From: a virus
DNA: 64,000 bases
IMG/VR virus record: IMGVR_UViG_3300033182_000980
Location: 62,001-126,000 of that record
Strand: one strand, 5' to 3'
Positions 46,847-57,083 of this stretch are shown in pieces. The notes under the pieces were generated by a model. It worked only from the letters and a program-made list of their open reading frames with translations, was not told where the DNA came from and did no database searches. Both the position numbers and the translations under genes were made by a program. Each line of letters opens with the position of its first letter. Within the stretch, counting starts at the first letter, position 1.

Positions 46847-48820
46847 CTACTTACCGATCTTTCCTAGAGTGGTTGTGATCCTATCCCAAAGCTCATATGC
46901 TCCAATAACTCGACTGTGTAGTGCAACTTTGCTGTAATATGACTTCATGTCTTGGATCTTGATGTTGTTAAGGTGTCGAAGATAAGCACCGAAAAATGCT
47001 TCATGTTGTGCTTTACATACTTCTTCAACCACATCAAGAGTCAAAGTTCGTTTCTTATCCATGAAGAAGCTACATAGTTCAGTGAAATAAGGGTGGTTTT
47101 TCATAAGATACAGTTGCCACTTATTGTTTCTGATCTCTACATAAGCTGGGTAGACATAACCACTTTCCTCAAAAGAGTCTGTAATGTTGTTCTCCGAACC
47201 TTTGACATAAGGAATCCAATAGCTCTCGATCTCCATCTCTTGCTTTGATTTCCTCAACTTGCCTTTTAACTTCCCATCTAGATCTTCGTGGCCCGTTTTT
47301 GATCGGGTTTCGTCAGACCCTACTTTTGGGTTTGTTCCTTTTTCTTTAGGGTTGGCACGAGGGGAGGGGTTAAACATAAGCTCACCTTTATCATCAGCAA
47401 CCACTGACCGAAGATGCGACTTTTTAGGTTTAAACAGGTCTTTCCATCGGTCTACCACTTTATCCAAATCTACACTTTTAGCTTTGTATCCCTTATAAGC
47501 CTCTTCAATCAGATCGGTAAGGGATTGGGGGTGGTTGTTCACAAAGAAATCTTGCACCTCAACGAGATCAATCTCGTTGTTGTCTCTATTAGAGTTATAT
47601 TCTCTCCATTGTAAACGATAGCGACCCTCATTTGGGTAGACCCCATCTGTCTTTTTCTTATCGTCAGCAAGGGGCGGTCGCACAATGATTTTTACTCTAG
47701 GTGCGACTTGATTTGCACTGATCCCCCAAGAGCTAAGTGCTCTGATACCTTTTTCAATGTTGTAAAGCTCACGAGTGTGTTCAGTCTGATACTCAAGAGC
47801 CACGAACCCTTTTTTAAAGTCTTCTTTTCTAAAGTGAGACTTTGAAAAGGACTCTCCAGAGGTAAGGCTATGGTTGTTTTTGACTTTATAGTCTTTTCTC
47901 CATTGCGTGTGGTCTTTTGTGATAATCACTTCGACCTCAAATCCATTAGGACAGGCTACTATTTCTCTTGCCTGTACATAATCTTCCATTTCTTCTAATG
48001 CGTCATAGAAGCCAAAGACTTTACTCAATCTCCATGAGTCATCTTGTGTGTAGACAGAGACTTTTAGGTTTTCGGGTAGCTCGGAGTACCTAGTATTTAG
48101 GTAAAACTTTAAGTCCCGATCAGAGAGTGAATTTCGGTTTGAATCAGTCCAAGTGAATGTAGAAGGTTCATCACCAAGAAGGATCACAACAGTACCATGA
48201 CCACTTGCTGGTCTTAGGTTGTTCCATGAGTTTGGATCGCTCCCCACCATATTGCCTAAAGGGTACGGATCTCCTTCCTCGTCAAGCAGAGGGATTATAT
48301 TTTCATAACTTCCGTTAATGAGGGTGTGAATCGGTTCTTCGACCTCATAACCATCTTCATCTACAACTCTGTGACTGAATGACTTTAAGCAAACTTGTCC
48401 GTAGTCCTCATTATAACGAAGCCAAACCATGTGCCCTTTATCTGGATTATCCTTATGCCATGATAAGAACACGACACCATGAGGATTCCACATAGTAGTC
48501 GTGATCTTTGCACCGATACCAAAGTTTTCATGGAAGTCCGAGTTTGAGGCTTTTGATGAAGAGTTCAGCTTGGCTAAGTGGTTATACATAGCTTGAGGTG
48601 TCATCCCTACCCCATTATCCTCAATCATCATTTTGTGAGTGTAGTTTACTTCTCCGTCTTTTTTGTAGATCCATTGACGAGGCTTCAACTTGATTTCGGT
48701 GGCCTCTGCTTCAATGCCATTCTGAATCAGCTCCCGAATGAACTGTAAAGGGGGGGTGTCTCGATCAATACGCTTGAGATAGTGAGTGGGGTTTGCGTCA
48801 ATTAATGGTGTGTCTGCCAT
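46847..48820 (-). CDS. GHKL-type ATPase (Hsp90/MutL-like HATPase_c), 657 aa
   Basis: The N-terminal Bergerat fold is clear: QFIRELIQNGIEAEATEI (N box, here QNGIEA), MMIEDNGVGMTPQAMYNHL (G1 box DxGxG) and SNSDFHENFGIGAKITT (G2, GxGxK lid). A transducer-like beta region with GTVVILLGD follows, then ~350 residues of unknown fold with a charged linker (KSHLRSVVADDK, PKEKGTNPKVGS) and a final helical part. Not gyrase B, MutL or a histidine kinase by the motifs I can see; closest in plan to MORC/Hsp90-type ATPases. Role unknown. Confidence 0.7.
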   Translation of the reverse strand: MADTPLIDANPTHYLKRIDRDTPPLQFIRELIQNGIEAEATEIKLKPRQWIYKKDGEVNYTHKMMIEDNGVGMTPQAMYNHLAKLNSSSKASNSDFHENFGIGAKITTTMWNPHGVVFLSWHKDNPDKGHMVWLRYNEDYGQVCLKSFSHRVVDEDGYEVEEPIHTLINGSYENIIPLLDEEGDPYPLGNMVGSDPNSWNNLRPASGHGTVVILLGDEPSTFTWTDSNRNSLSDRDLKFYLNTRYSELPENLKVSVYTQDDSWRLSKVFGFYDALEEMEDYVQAREIVACPNGFEVEVIITKDHTQWRKDYKVKNNHSLTSGESFSKSHFRKEDFKKGFVALEYQTEHTRELYNIEKGIRALSSWGISANQVAPRVKIIVRPPLADDKKKTDGVYPNEGRYRLQWREYNSNRDNNEIDLVEVQDFFVNNHPQSLTDLIEEAYKGYKAKSVDLDKVVDRWKDLFKPKKSHLRSVVADDKGELMFNPSPRANPKEKGTNPKVGSDETRSKTGHEDLDGKLKGKLRKSKQEMEIESYWIPYVKGSENNITDSFEESGYVYPAYVEIRNNKWQLYLMKNHPYFTELCSFFMDKKRTLTLDVVEEVCKAQHEAFFGAYLRHLNNIKIQDMKSYYSKVALHSRVIGAYELWDRITTTLGKIGK

Positions 48821-48857
48821 CTGTGATCTCCTTGTAAGGTTGTTAGAGGTACATACC

Positions 48858-49850
48858 TTATAGGATTTGTAGTTTCTTTATATTCCTCCCCCCTTTAAAG
48901 CCTTTGGTGTTAGAAGCTATCTTGGCAATCAAATCGAGATCATAGCACCTAATCGCTTCCATCATTAGACGGCATTCAAACCACATATCCCCATCAACAA
49001 GGGGCATGAACAGGTCATGGATGTTGTCAACACCTAACATGACATCGACTCCTCCCTCTATGAGTTCCATAACAGGGGCGATAGAGTTATGGATTGGTGC
49101 GTAGTATTCTGACTGTTGCTTCATACTCAAAGCCGCACTAGGACAGACCACTACCCCGATCCCTACTTCTTGTAGTTTAGAAATCACACGCTTACGATCT
49201 TCTTTTTGCTGACACGCAAGAGAGATCGCATGGACGAGTCTAACTTGACCCTCAAGGCCATGTTCAAAGGTCTTATCAGCGACCATCTCAGACTCACGCT
49301 CTGAAGGGATGTTGTTTTGCCCTACATGAACATCAACAGGCTTGTTCATGTCTTTGGCTAGGTTAAAGATAAAGTCCATGTGTGCGAGAGGATCTTCATC
49401 TCTGTCGGGGAGTCCACCGATCACATCTGCCATCTCACAGGCTTGTACGAACATTTTTTGAGCTTCGGGTTCAAGAACACCCTCAAGAGGTTGTACCGCA
49501 AGTTGGAGGTCAAACCCTTTCTTTGCGTATTCTCTTTTAAGGTTGACAGCGACTTGCATAGGTAGAAGCCCAACGATTTGATCTGCATCAATAAATGTAC
49601 GACACTTAGATACACCTTGATAGATCATGTGTTCAATGCACCGAGCCATTCGAGAGTGGAGTGTGTACTCGGTGTATTCTTCTTTGAGCTTTCGATAAAG
49701 TTTCCACTTTTCTTGTAGGCTCGACTGAGAGAGTTTTAGACCTTCTTCGCTGATTAAATATGCTTTGTCAAAGTGTGCGTGGTGGCAAGCAAACCCACCT
49801 AGAGCATCTACTTTGTCCAAAAAAAAACTCTCTATGTGCCAATAGTTCAT
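48858..49850 (-). CDS. Amidohydrolase, cytosine-deaminase-like
   Basis: 330 residues of TIM-barrel amidohydrolase. Metal-site motifs in order: GFACHHAHFDKAYL (H-x-H-x-D at strand 1), KPVDVHVGQNN (His, strand 5), VRLVHAISLA (His, strand 6) and DVMLGVDNIHDLF (Asp, strand 8). The G-V-D-N-I-x-D-x-F ending is the form of cytosine deaminase and related nucleobase deaminases. It would deaminate a nucleobase, feeding pyrimidine or purine salvage along with NrdA/B, PurA and GuaC. About 100 residues shorter than E. coli CodA at the N-terminus. Its 3' end carries an opposite-strand promoter motif (48866-48882). Confidence 0.7.
   Translation of the reverse strand: MNYWHIESFFLDKVDALGGFACHHAHFDKAYLISEEGLKLSQSSLQEKWKLYRKLKEEYTEYTLHSRMARCIEHMIYQGVSKCRTFIDADQIVGLLPMQVAVNLKREYAKKGFDLQLAVQPLEGVLEPEAQKMFVQACEMADVIGGLPDRDEDPLAHMDFIFNLAKDMNKPVDVHVGQNNIPSERESEMVADKTFEHGLEGQVRLVHAISLACQQKEDRKRVISKLQEVGIGVVVCPSAALSMKQQSEYYAPIHNSIAPVMELIEGGVDVMLGVDNIHDLFMPLVDGDMWFECRLMMEAIRCYDLDLIAKIASNTKGFKGGRNIKKLQIL
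48866..48882 (+). promoter_or_regulatory. Orphan promoter-like motif TTTGTAGTTTCTTTATA
   Basis: A full match to the consensus lying inside the 3' end of a minus-strand gene and pointing antisense into it. Both neighbours are on the minus strand, so it has no obvious target gene. Confidence 0.4.
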
Positions 49851-49862
49851 GTGCAGACTCCT

Positions 49863-49879
49863 TTTGTTTTCTTTTTATA
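49863..49879 (+). promoter_or_regulatory. Weak promoter-like motif TTTGTTTTCTTTTTATA
   Basis: Degenerate copy before the first giant fibre gene; TTTATACC is kept but TAG is not. Confidence 0.4.
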
Positions 49880-49918
49880 CCCCGACATTTAATAGATATA
49901 AAAACAAAGGAGTTTACC

Positions 49919-52900
49919 ATGAGTACATTCGGCACAGGATCTACCACCACAGCGGGTGCGTCTATTACACTTAGAAACTTTACAGGGACGGATGGAAATC
50001 AAGCAGGTACTGATGGTCTGGTACCTGGACCAGCTCTTGCTCAAGAGGGTTATGTTCTTGGTGCTGGAGGTGATTGGACACTTGAAATAAAAGCAGTTGC
50101 TGATCCCAATGACGCTACGGAAAGGATTGCGACTACACGATTCGTTGCAAACTATGTGGCAAACGCACAGCTTGGGGGTAACGCTTTACTCTCAGCTTTA
50201 GGTGATGTGGGTATTGCTAATATAGCAGACGATCAATTCTTACAATACAATGTAGGAAATGCTCGTTGGGAAAACGCTACCCTCACCATTGGTGCAATCT
50301 CTGATGTAAATCTAGCAGGGCTTCAAGCTGGAAATACAATCGTATGGGACGCTGTGAACTCCGAGTGGATTCCAGGTCAAGGTGGTGGTGGTGGAGCGGC
50401 CACCCTTGATGAATTGGGTGATGTGACGATAGCTGGTGTCGCTAACAAGCATTTCCTTGTTCATAATGGAGCTGGTCAGTTTGTAAACAGACTTATCACC
50501 ACAACAGACCTTGATGACGGAACTAACATCGCTCTACTTGATGCGGCAAATGACTTTACGAATACCTTAACCGTCACAAATAGCGACATCATTCTTAGCA
50601 CTCCAGGTGCAGATAAAGAAATCATCATCTCGGATGGAGTTCAAGACCTTGTAGCGATTGGGAATGACGGTCCATACATTAGGTTAAGGACAGGTGATCC
50701 ACAAAAAGCTCAATATGGCGACCAAGCGTTTACTCTTGATGTTTGGGACTTCACCAATAATCTCAGAATGTGGGACGCTAACGGACAAGTCTCTTTTAGT
50801 TTCTCTCGTGGTACAGGTGATCTTAGTCTAAGTGGTGATCTCACAGCCGTAGACGCTTCTCTTGCAGGCATTGAAGCTACCTCATTGACCTCAACAGCTA
50901 ACTCTTTCCCAATCACCTTTGCTGACGCTCAAGCCTCTGCTCTTGTTCTTAAAGACGCTAACGCCAATGAGTACATGGTCTTTGACACTGATAACGATCA
51001 GATCATCAATAAGGTTGAAGCCGAGTTTGGTGTCGCTCCAGCCGCTGTCGTTCGTGTCGGGGGAGGCTATGTTAGGTTCTCTGGAGGTGGTGGAGAAATC
51101 GCTTTCCCCGACCTTGATCCCGTAGCTCTTACTCTTAAAGACTCGGCTAACAATAACATTATCACGATTGATACTGCTCAAAACCAAGTCAATCACCATG
51201 TAAAGTCTGTCTTTACTAATGGTGCAGGGAACACCCTCACAGTTCAACATAACGCCCTTACCTTTGGTGGTGGTGACGGTGAGATTTCTGCAAGCAGTAA
51301 GCTCAATGTTGTTATTAAGGATAATGAGCTTGTCGCTGATGGTGCCGCTTTCTCTATTGCTGATGATGGAGCTACCGAGTATCTGAAGATCTTTACGGAT
51401 AACGCTGACCAGAAGATTGTACTTGGTGCTGATTTACACACAACAAATCTCTTGGCAAACTCTCTTGAGTCATCAGCTAACTCTTTCTTGTTCAAGCTCA
51501 CAGGTGGACAAGCTACCTCTCTAAGATTTACAGACCTTGCTGGAAATACCGACTACCTCTCGATTGATACGGACAACGACCTCATTGAGAACCATGTCCA
51601 GGCTAAGTTCTTGGCTTCACCAATCATCTCTAACAGCTCTCTCTTGTTCAGAGATGGGGATAGTGATCTTTCAGCGACCACACACAAGCTCTCTATCACT
51701 CTTAAAGATAACGAGCTTGTTGCCGATGGTGCGGCGTTTACGATTAAAGACGGAGGGGCAACCGAATACCTTACGATCTTCACAGACAATGGGGATCAAA
51801 AGGTAGTTGCGAATGTTGATCTATATGAGGGAGCAAATAGAGTTCTTAATGTTTCTAACTCGATTGACGCTCTGAGTGATGTAGACACAACCACCAATGC
51901 TCCAGTGCCTGGTCAAGCTCTCGTTTGGGACGGTGCGAACTTTGTTCCAGGTACTGGAGGCAAGACCCAAGAAGAAATCGAGGACATCGTTGGGGGCATG
52001 GTCGCAGGTAATACCGAGACAGGTATTGCAGTCACCTATGTAGACAATGGTGCATTGGCTGGTAAACTCGACTTCGTGGTCGATGATGGTGTTGTAGGTT
52101 TCCTTGCAGGTGCTCAAAACTTTGGTGGTGATAAAACCTTTAGTGGTGCTTTGACTGCTACAGGGGATACCGATCTTACAGGTGCAAACTTTGTTCGTGT
52201 TCCAGCTCCTGTCGGGGCAACTGATGCCACGACTAAGGGGTATGTTGATACAGCGATTGCAGGTAGACAACCTCTTGAAGCCACCCTCACAGGTCTAGCC
52301 ACTATTGCACCTGTAGTTAATGACATTATTATAGCTACAGGTAATGATACCTTTGATGTGATTAACACCACAGCAGGTATGCAAACATTCTTGGGTACAA
52401 ACCTTACAATCCAAGCTGGTGCTGTTGGTGATGTTTTACGAGTAACCGCTGTGGACGGTCAAAATATCCCTACAGCGTTTGAGAACACTAAGCTCGCTTC
52501 GACTGACCTTTCCGACACTGCTGATCTCATTCTTAGAGATGGATCGGTAGCGTTTACAGGTGCTGTTGATTTGGGTGCTCAAAACATCACGAATGTTGCC
52601 GACATCGCTCTTGATACGATTTCTGCTGACAATAATACAATCACGATCAACCTTACAGACAATCAAGCATCTGCACTTAACATCACAGAGGCAGGGAACT
52701 CTTATCTTAACTTTGTGACCACAGATGCTGGAGAGAAGGTCGTATTTGGGAAGCTCTTTGAAGCACCTACTCTTTCTAAGATTGGCGACATTGAGATTTC
52801 TAACGGTCAGATCCAAACGACTAATGTAAATAACAACCTGTCCTTCAACGATAACAACCTTCTCACCACAGGTACTTTAGGTGCTGGAGCTACCACAGTA

Positions 52901-55900
52901 ACCTCGTTAAGTGTTTCAGAAGGCAATATCACCAATGTGTCCGACATTGCTCTCGACACCATTTCGGCAGACGGGGACACCATTGTAGTCTCAATGACCG
53001 ATAACCGAGTAGGTGCGTTTGAGATTAAAGAGGGCAATACTTCTTACCTTAATGTGATTACTACTAATGGTGGTGAAAAGATTGAAGTAGGACAAGCTAA
53101 CGCAGGCATTGCTCTTGATCTAACCAATGCCTCTGTCACAGCGACTACTCAGCCAAATAACCTAGTAGAAGGTAATTCGACACTTGTCGCTACCACAGAG
53201 TTTGTTAGAACAGTAGTTCAAGCTGTGGGGAATATCTCTGATCTTGATGACCTTGCTGATGTCAATCTTGGTGTTAAAAACGCTGGTCAACAGGATGAAG
53301 ATGGTGTTGCTCTCGCTAACGCTCAAATCCTTGTTTATGACGATGACGCTGGAGTTAATGACAACTCTTGGAAAAATGTATCTCTAAGTGGAGACATCGA
53401 GATCACCAACGCAGGTGTCGCTACCATAGCTGACAATGCGATTACCACAGTTAAGATCAATGATGGAGAAGTCACCAACGCCAAGCTCGAAAACAGCTAT
53501 GTGGCAATCACAGATGGGGCAAACACCGACAATCTACCTCTTGGCCAGACACTCACCTTTAACGCTGTGGCGAATGAGACAACCGTTGTTGTTTCAGCGG
53601 ATCAAGGAGCAGGTGCAGACGGTGTTGAGATCACCATTGGGCTTCCCGATGATGTGACGATTGCTCAAGACCTTACAGTAACAAGAAATCTTATCGTTAA
53701 TGGTACGACTACCACAATCGACACGACTAACCTCGACATTGAGGACGCTGTAATCCGCCTTAATAGAAGAGCAGATGGAAATATTGATGGAGCTAATGGA
53801 CATGACATTGGTATCTTCATGGAGAGAGGTACTAATGACCATGCTATCTTCTACTTCGATGAGGGCGAGGACATCTTTAAGCTAGGTACGACTACCTCTG
53901 CTCACACAGCTACCGATTTTGACGCTACTACTACCTTTGGCACACTCAAGCTCGCTACCCTCACAGCTACAAGCAACTCAACCATTGGGGGTACGCTTGG
54001 CATTACAGGTGATGTCAGCGTAAATGCTGGTCAAGCGACCATTACAGCTCAAACGGGCAACATCACCACTAAGGGTGATTTCGTTGTCCTTAATCCAGCA
54101 AATGGTAATGCTTCGATCACGATCTCTGCCGACAATGATGATGTGCTTATCACCTCGTTTGGTGGAGACATCTACTTTGACAATGAGAACCTATGGACAA
54201 CAGGTTCATTGAGTGCAGGTTCTACCTCCCTCACTAGCCTTGTTGTGAATGACGCAGGTGCGGCTGTAGACTTTAGAGTTGAGGGTGATAATCAAACACA
54301 TCTTCTCTACACAGATGGCACGAGGGATCGAGTAGGTATCAACACCAATGCACCAGATACGCAGTTCCATGTTGTGGGTGCTACGAAGCTCGTAGGTGCA
54401 TTGACCCATACAACAGGTGCTGTATTCTTCAATAGTGGTCAAGAGGACTTTGACTTCCGAGTGGACGGTGATAACCAAGCCAACCTCTTATTTGTAGATG
54501 CCTCTGCTGACTCAATCGGTATTGGGAAGAACAACCCATCTAAGACTCTTGATATTACAGGAACTGTTGCTATTTCTAGCACCCTTGATGTGTCGGGTAA
54601 GACCACACTTGCTGGTTCACTTGATCTCACCACAGGTTCAGCAACAGGTATCACCTTTAGGTCCGAGATTGGCAATAATGGAGCAGACGCAGACCAAATC
54701 TTATTGAGGGTCAATCAAGGGGGTGCTGGGCCTGTTTACAAGAGCATCAAGTGGGTAGCCGCTGATGATCGTTTCTCTATTGAGAGTTCACTCAAATCAG
54801 AGGGCAACTTTACTGTCGGGGCAGATCAGTTTACTGTTGACGCTTCAAATGGGAATACAAGCGTTGTAGGAACACTTGGGGTAGGTGGTGCAACCACGAT
54901 CAATAATGCTGGTGGTACAGCAGACCTTCTCGTTCAGAACAATGGTGCTGATGTCCTCAATGTAGATGTTAGTGCAGGTACAACCACAGTCACAGGTCAG
55001 CTCAAGACTGATGATCTTAGGGCTAAGACAGCAGACGGTGGTGGTAATGACTTCAAGATTCGCATTGAAGATAATGTGGCGAACGCTCTTGAGATTTCTG
55101 ATGCGACTAATGGTTTGTCTTTCATGGTGTTCGACACCAGAGACAATGCAGAGCTTATTAACTTCAACCAAGACATTGTGGTTAAGGGCGAGGTCAACAT
55201 TGAGCAAGCAAACGCTAATGGTATTTTCTTCAACTCTGATCTTGGAGCTAACCCCTCAATAGATGCCACTCTTATTACGATTGACGGAGGCAATACCAAG
55301 GGTGATGTGGTTCTAGGTTGGGACACATCCGACAATGCGATCAACCTCAATGCGAACGCACAGGTTCACTTACAGGGTCTTGCTGGATCAAATGCTCTAA
55401 CAATCGGTGGGGCATTGGTTGCTAATGCTACTATCGTGATGACCACAGCAGGTGCAATCACTCTTGATGGTACACTCGACTCCCCAACGATCAATACCGA
55501 TAAGATCACGGATAGAACAGCAGACGGTCTTGTTATTGAACTTGCTGATGCTCTAAATGGCAGTGCTCTTTTAGTAAAAGATGCAGGTGGGGCTAACTAT
55601 CTCACTATCAACACCGATGCACAGACCCTTACATTTAATGAGGATGTAAACTTTGATGCTTCGGCTACCTTTGACACCACAGTTGAGGTGACAGGTATCA
55701 CAACCCTTAATGACTCGCTCAAGGTCAACAAGGCTGGTTCTGATACAGGCATTATCTTTAATGCTGATCGTGGAGCAGGGGAGAACATCAACGCTCAAGA
55801 CTTTGACGCACTTCTTCTCCATGTTGAGAATGGTGGTTCTAATGCTACTGACGCTTACATCAAATGGGATGACTCTGAAAGTTCGTTCAAGATTGAGGGT

Positions 55901-57025
55901 GGTAAGTTATTCTCGGCTACCGAGATTTCTGTTGGTACAGAGGCGGCTAATGTCCTCACCAAGAACCTCACCATTGGAACTGACGGTTCAGTAGAGACAT
56001 CAGGTGAGATTACAACTAGCTCGGTAGTCAACTTCACCACAGCTTCTCAAGGTGCGATTGTCTTTAACTCTGACCTTGGTAATGTAGCACCAAATGTGGA
56101 CGATGACTTTGGTCTTACAGTTAATCGTGGCAATACCACAGACGCTAAACTTTATTGGGATGAGGGTGATGACGCTTGGAAGATCGAGACAGGTAATGTT
56201 CAAGTACAGAACACCCTTGTTGTTGACTCTGACGCGGCGAATAAAGTTGAGATTGCGGCAGGTTCTATCACGACTGCAAACGATAGTGGTATCAGCTTTG
56301 GAGCGGATAGCCTAACCACAACAGGTTCAATCACATCTGCAACACCAGCGTTAAACACCAACAGTACAATAGTGGCTACTACAGCTTTCGTTAAGGGTCA
56401 AAAGCTAGGTGACTTTGACCAAGTGAACACAGCAGGGTTCAACGCTAACGATCAAATCCTTGTGTGGGATCAAGACAATAGTGAGTTTAAGGCTGGTGCC
56501 TCTGTTTACGCCAAAGAGAATGCTATTGATGATGTTGCTGAAGCACTTATTAATGGTAGTTTAATCAAAGATGGTGATGATGGTGGTAATACAGGTGCAG
56601 ACACCATTCAGTTTACGCTTGATGACCAGAACGACATTATCAACCTCGCTCTTGGAATCTCATCTGGAAACCTAACAGATGTCTCCACAGATGCTCCAGC
56701 TAATCTCCAAGTTTTGAGGTACACGACTGAACAAGGTGCGAATCAGAACAAGTATGTACCTACAACACTTGGAACAGCGGCTGATGTTGACACAGGGCTT
56801 GATAATGGAGAAATCCCAACCCTCACAACTCACTATCTCGCAAATCAAAGCGAGACAGCAGACCTTATCCTCACAGGTAGGGTCATTGAGACTATTGACT
56901 ATGGTTCTGTTACCGAAGCGTTTGACGGTGCTACCGACTATGCCTTCGACATGAATGGTGGTGTTGAAGATTTCTCGGACACCGTTATTTATGGTTCGGA
57001 GGATTATGGGATGCTTGTAGTTTAA
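49919..57025 (+). CDS. Giant repetitive fibre-like structural protein, 2368 aa
   Basis: ATG 49919 is set by AAAGGAG. The protein is built from many variable repeats rich in Gly, Ala, Thr, Asn and Asp, recurring as (a) LTxxxNSFxFxxxxxQAxxLxxxD, (b) FRVDGDNQANLLFVDASADSIGIG and FRVEGDNQTHLLYTDGTRDRVGIN, (c) TTTIDTTNLDIEDAVIRLNRRADG followed by FYFDEGEDIFKLGTTTS. Such modules are typical of marine T4-like phage fibre and structural proteins and should fold as trimeric beta-structure. An N-terminal part with ALGDVGIANIADDQFLQYN-type repeats resembles a tail-attached region. The host receptor is unknown. No C-terminal chaperone domain is visible. Confidence 0.75.
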   Translation: MSTFGTGSTTTAGASITLRNFTGTDGNQAGTDGLVPGPALAQEGYVLGAGGDWTLEIKAVADPNDATERIATTRFVANYVANAQLGGNALLSALGDVGIANIADDQFLQYNVGNARWENATLTIGAISDVNLAGLQAGNTIVWDAVNSEWIPGQGGGGGAATLDELGDVTIAGVANKHFLVHNGAGQFVNRLITTTDLDDGTNIALLDAANDFTNTLTVTNSDIILSTPGADKEIIISDGVQDLVAIGNDGPYIRLRTGDPQKAQYGDQAFTLDVWDFTNNLRMWDANGQVSFSFSRGTGDLSLSGDLTAVDASLAGIEATSLTSTANSFPITFADAQASALVLKDANANEYMVFDTDNDQIINKVEAEFGVAPAAVVRVGGGYVRFSGGGGEIAFPDLDPVALTLKDSANNNIITIDTAQNQVNHHVKSVFTNGAGNTLTVQHNALTFGGGDGEISASSKLNVVIKDNELVADGAAFSIADDGATEYLKIFTDNADQKIVLGADLHTTNLLANSLESSANSFLFKLTGGQATSLRFTDLAGNTDYLSIDTDNDLIENHVQAKFLASPIISNSSLLFRDGDSDLSATTHKLSITLKDNELVADGAAFTIKDGGATEYLTIFTDNGDQKVVANVDLYEGANRVLNVSNSIDALSDVDTTTNAPVPGQALVWDGANFVPGTGGKTQEEIEDIVGGMVAGNTETGIAVTYVDNGALAGKLDFVVDDGVVGFLAGAQNFGGDKTFSGALTATGDTDLTGANFVRVPAPVGATDATTKGYVDTAIAGRQPLEATLTGLATIAPVVNDIIIATGNDTFDVINTTAGMQTFLGTNLTIQAGAVGDVLRVTAVDGQNIPTAFENTKLASTDLSDTADLILRDGSVAFTGAVDLGAQNITNVADIALDTISADNNTITINLTDNQASALNITEAGNSYLNFVTTDAGEKVVFGKLFEAPTLSKIGDIEISNGQIQTTNVNNNLSFNDNNLLTTGTLGAGATTVTSLSVSEGNITNVSDIALDTISADGDTIVVSMTDNRVGAFEIKEGNTSYLNVITTNGGEKIEVGQANAGIALDLTNASVTATTQPNNLVEGNSTLVATTEFVRTVVQAVGNISDLDDLADVNLGVKNAGQQDEDGVALANAQILVYDDDAGVNDNSWKNVSLSGDIEITNAGVATIADNAITTVKINDGEVTNAKLENSYVAITDGANTDNLPLGQTLTFNAVANETTVVVSADQGAGADGVEITIGLPDDVTIAQDLTVTRNLIVNGTTTTIDTTNLDIEDAVIRLNRRADGNIDGANGHDIGIFMERGTNDHAIFYFDEGEDIFKLGTTTSAHTATDFDATTTFGTLKLATLTATSNSTIGGTLGITGDVSVNAGQATITAQTGNITTKGDFVVLNPANGNASITISADNDDVLITSFGGDIYFDNENLWTTGSLSAGSTSLTSLVVNDAGAAVDFRVEGDNQTHLLYTDGTRDRVGINTNAPDTQFHVVGATKLVGALTHTTGAVFFNSGQEDFDFRVDGDNQANLLFVDASADSIGIGKNNPSKTLDITGTVAISSTLDVSGKTTLAGSLDLTTGSATGITFRSEIGNNGADADQILLRVNQGGAGPVYKSIKWVAADDRFSIESSLKSEGNFTVGADQFTVDASNGNTSVVGTLGVGGATTINNAGGTADLLVQNNGADVLNVDVSAGTTTVTGQLKTDDLRAKTADGGGNDFKIRIEDNVANALEISDATNGLSFMVFDTRDNAELINFNQDIVVKGEVNIEQANANGIFFNSDLGANPSIDATLITIDGGNTKGDVVLGWDTSDNAINLNANAQVHLQGLAGSNALTIGGALVANATIVMTTAGAITLDGTLDSPTINTDKITDRTADGLVIELADALNGSALLVKDAGGANYLTINTDAQTLTFNEDVNFDASATFDTTVEVTGITTLNDSLKVNKAGSDTGIIFNADRGAGENINAQDFDALLLHVENGGSNATDAYIKWDDSESSFKIEGGKLFSATEISVGTEAANVLTKNLTIGTDGSVETSGEITTSSVVNFTTASQGAIVFNSDLGNVAPNVDDDFGLTVNRGNTTDAKLYWDEGDDAWKIETGNVQVQNTLVVDSDAANKVEIAAGSITTANDSGISFGADSLTTTGSITSATPALNTNSTIVATTAFVKGQKLGDFDQVNTAGFNANDQILVWDQDNSEFKAGASVYAKENAIDDVAEALINGSLIKDGDDGGNTGADTIQFTLDDQNDIINLALGISSGNLTDVSTDAPANLQVLRYTTEQGANQNKYVPTTLGTAADVDTGLDNGEIPTLTTHYLANQSETADLILTGRVIETIDYGSVTEAFDGATDYAFDMNGGVEDFSDTVIYGSEDYGMLVV

Positions 57026-57038
57026 TAGTCTATTTATA
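57022..57038 (+). promoter_or_regulatory. Promoter-like motif TTAATAGTCTATTTATA
   Basis: Contains the TAA stop of the first fibre gene; precedes the second. Confidence 0.65.
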
Positions 57039-57083
57039 CCCAACCAATATAGAAACAGATAGTCCAATTTAAGGAGTCCAATC

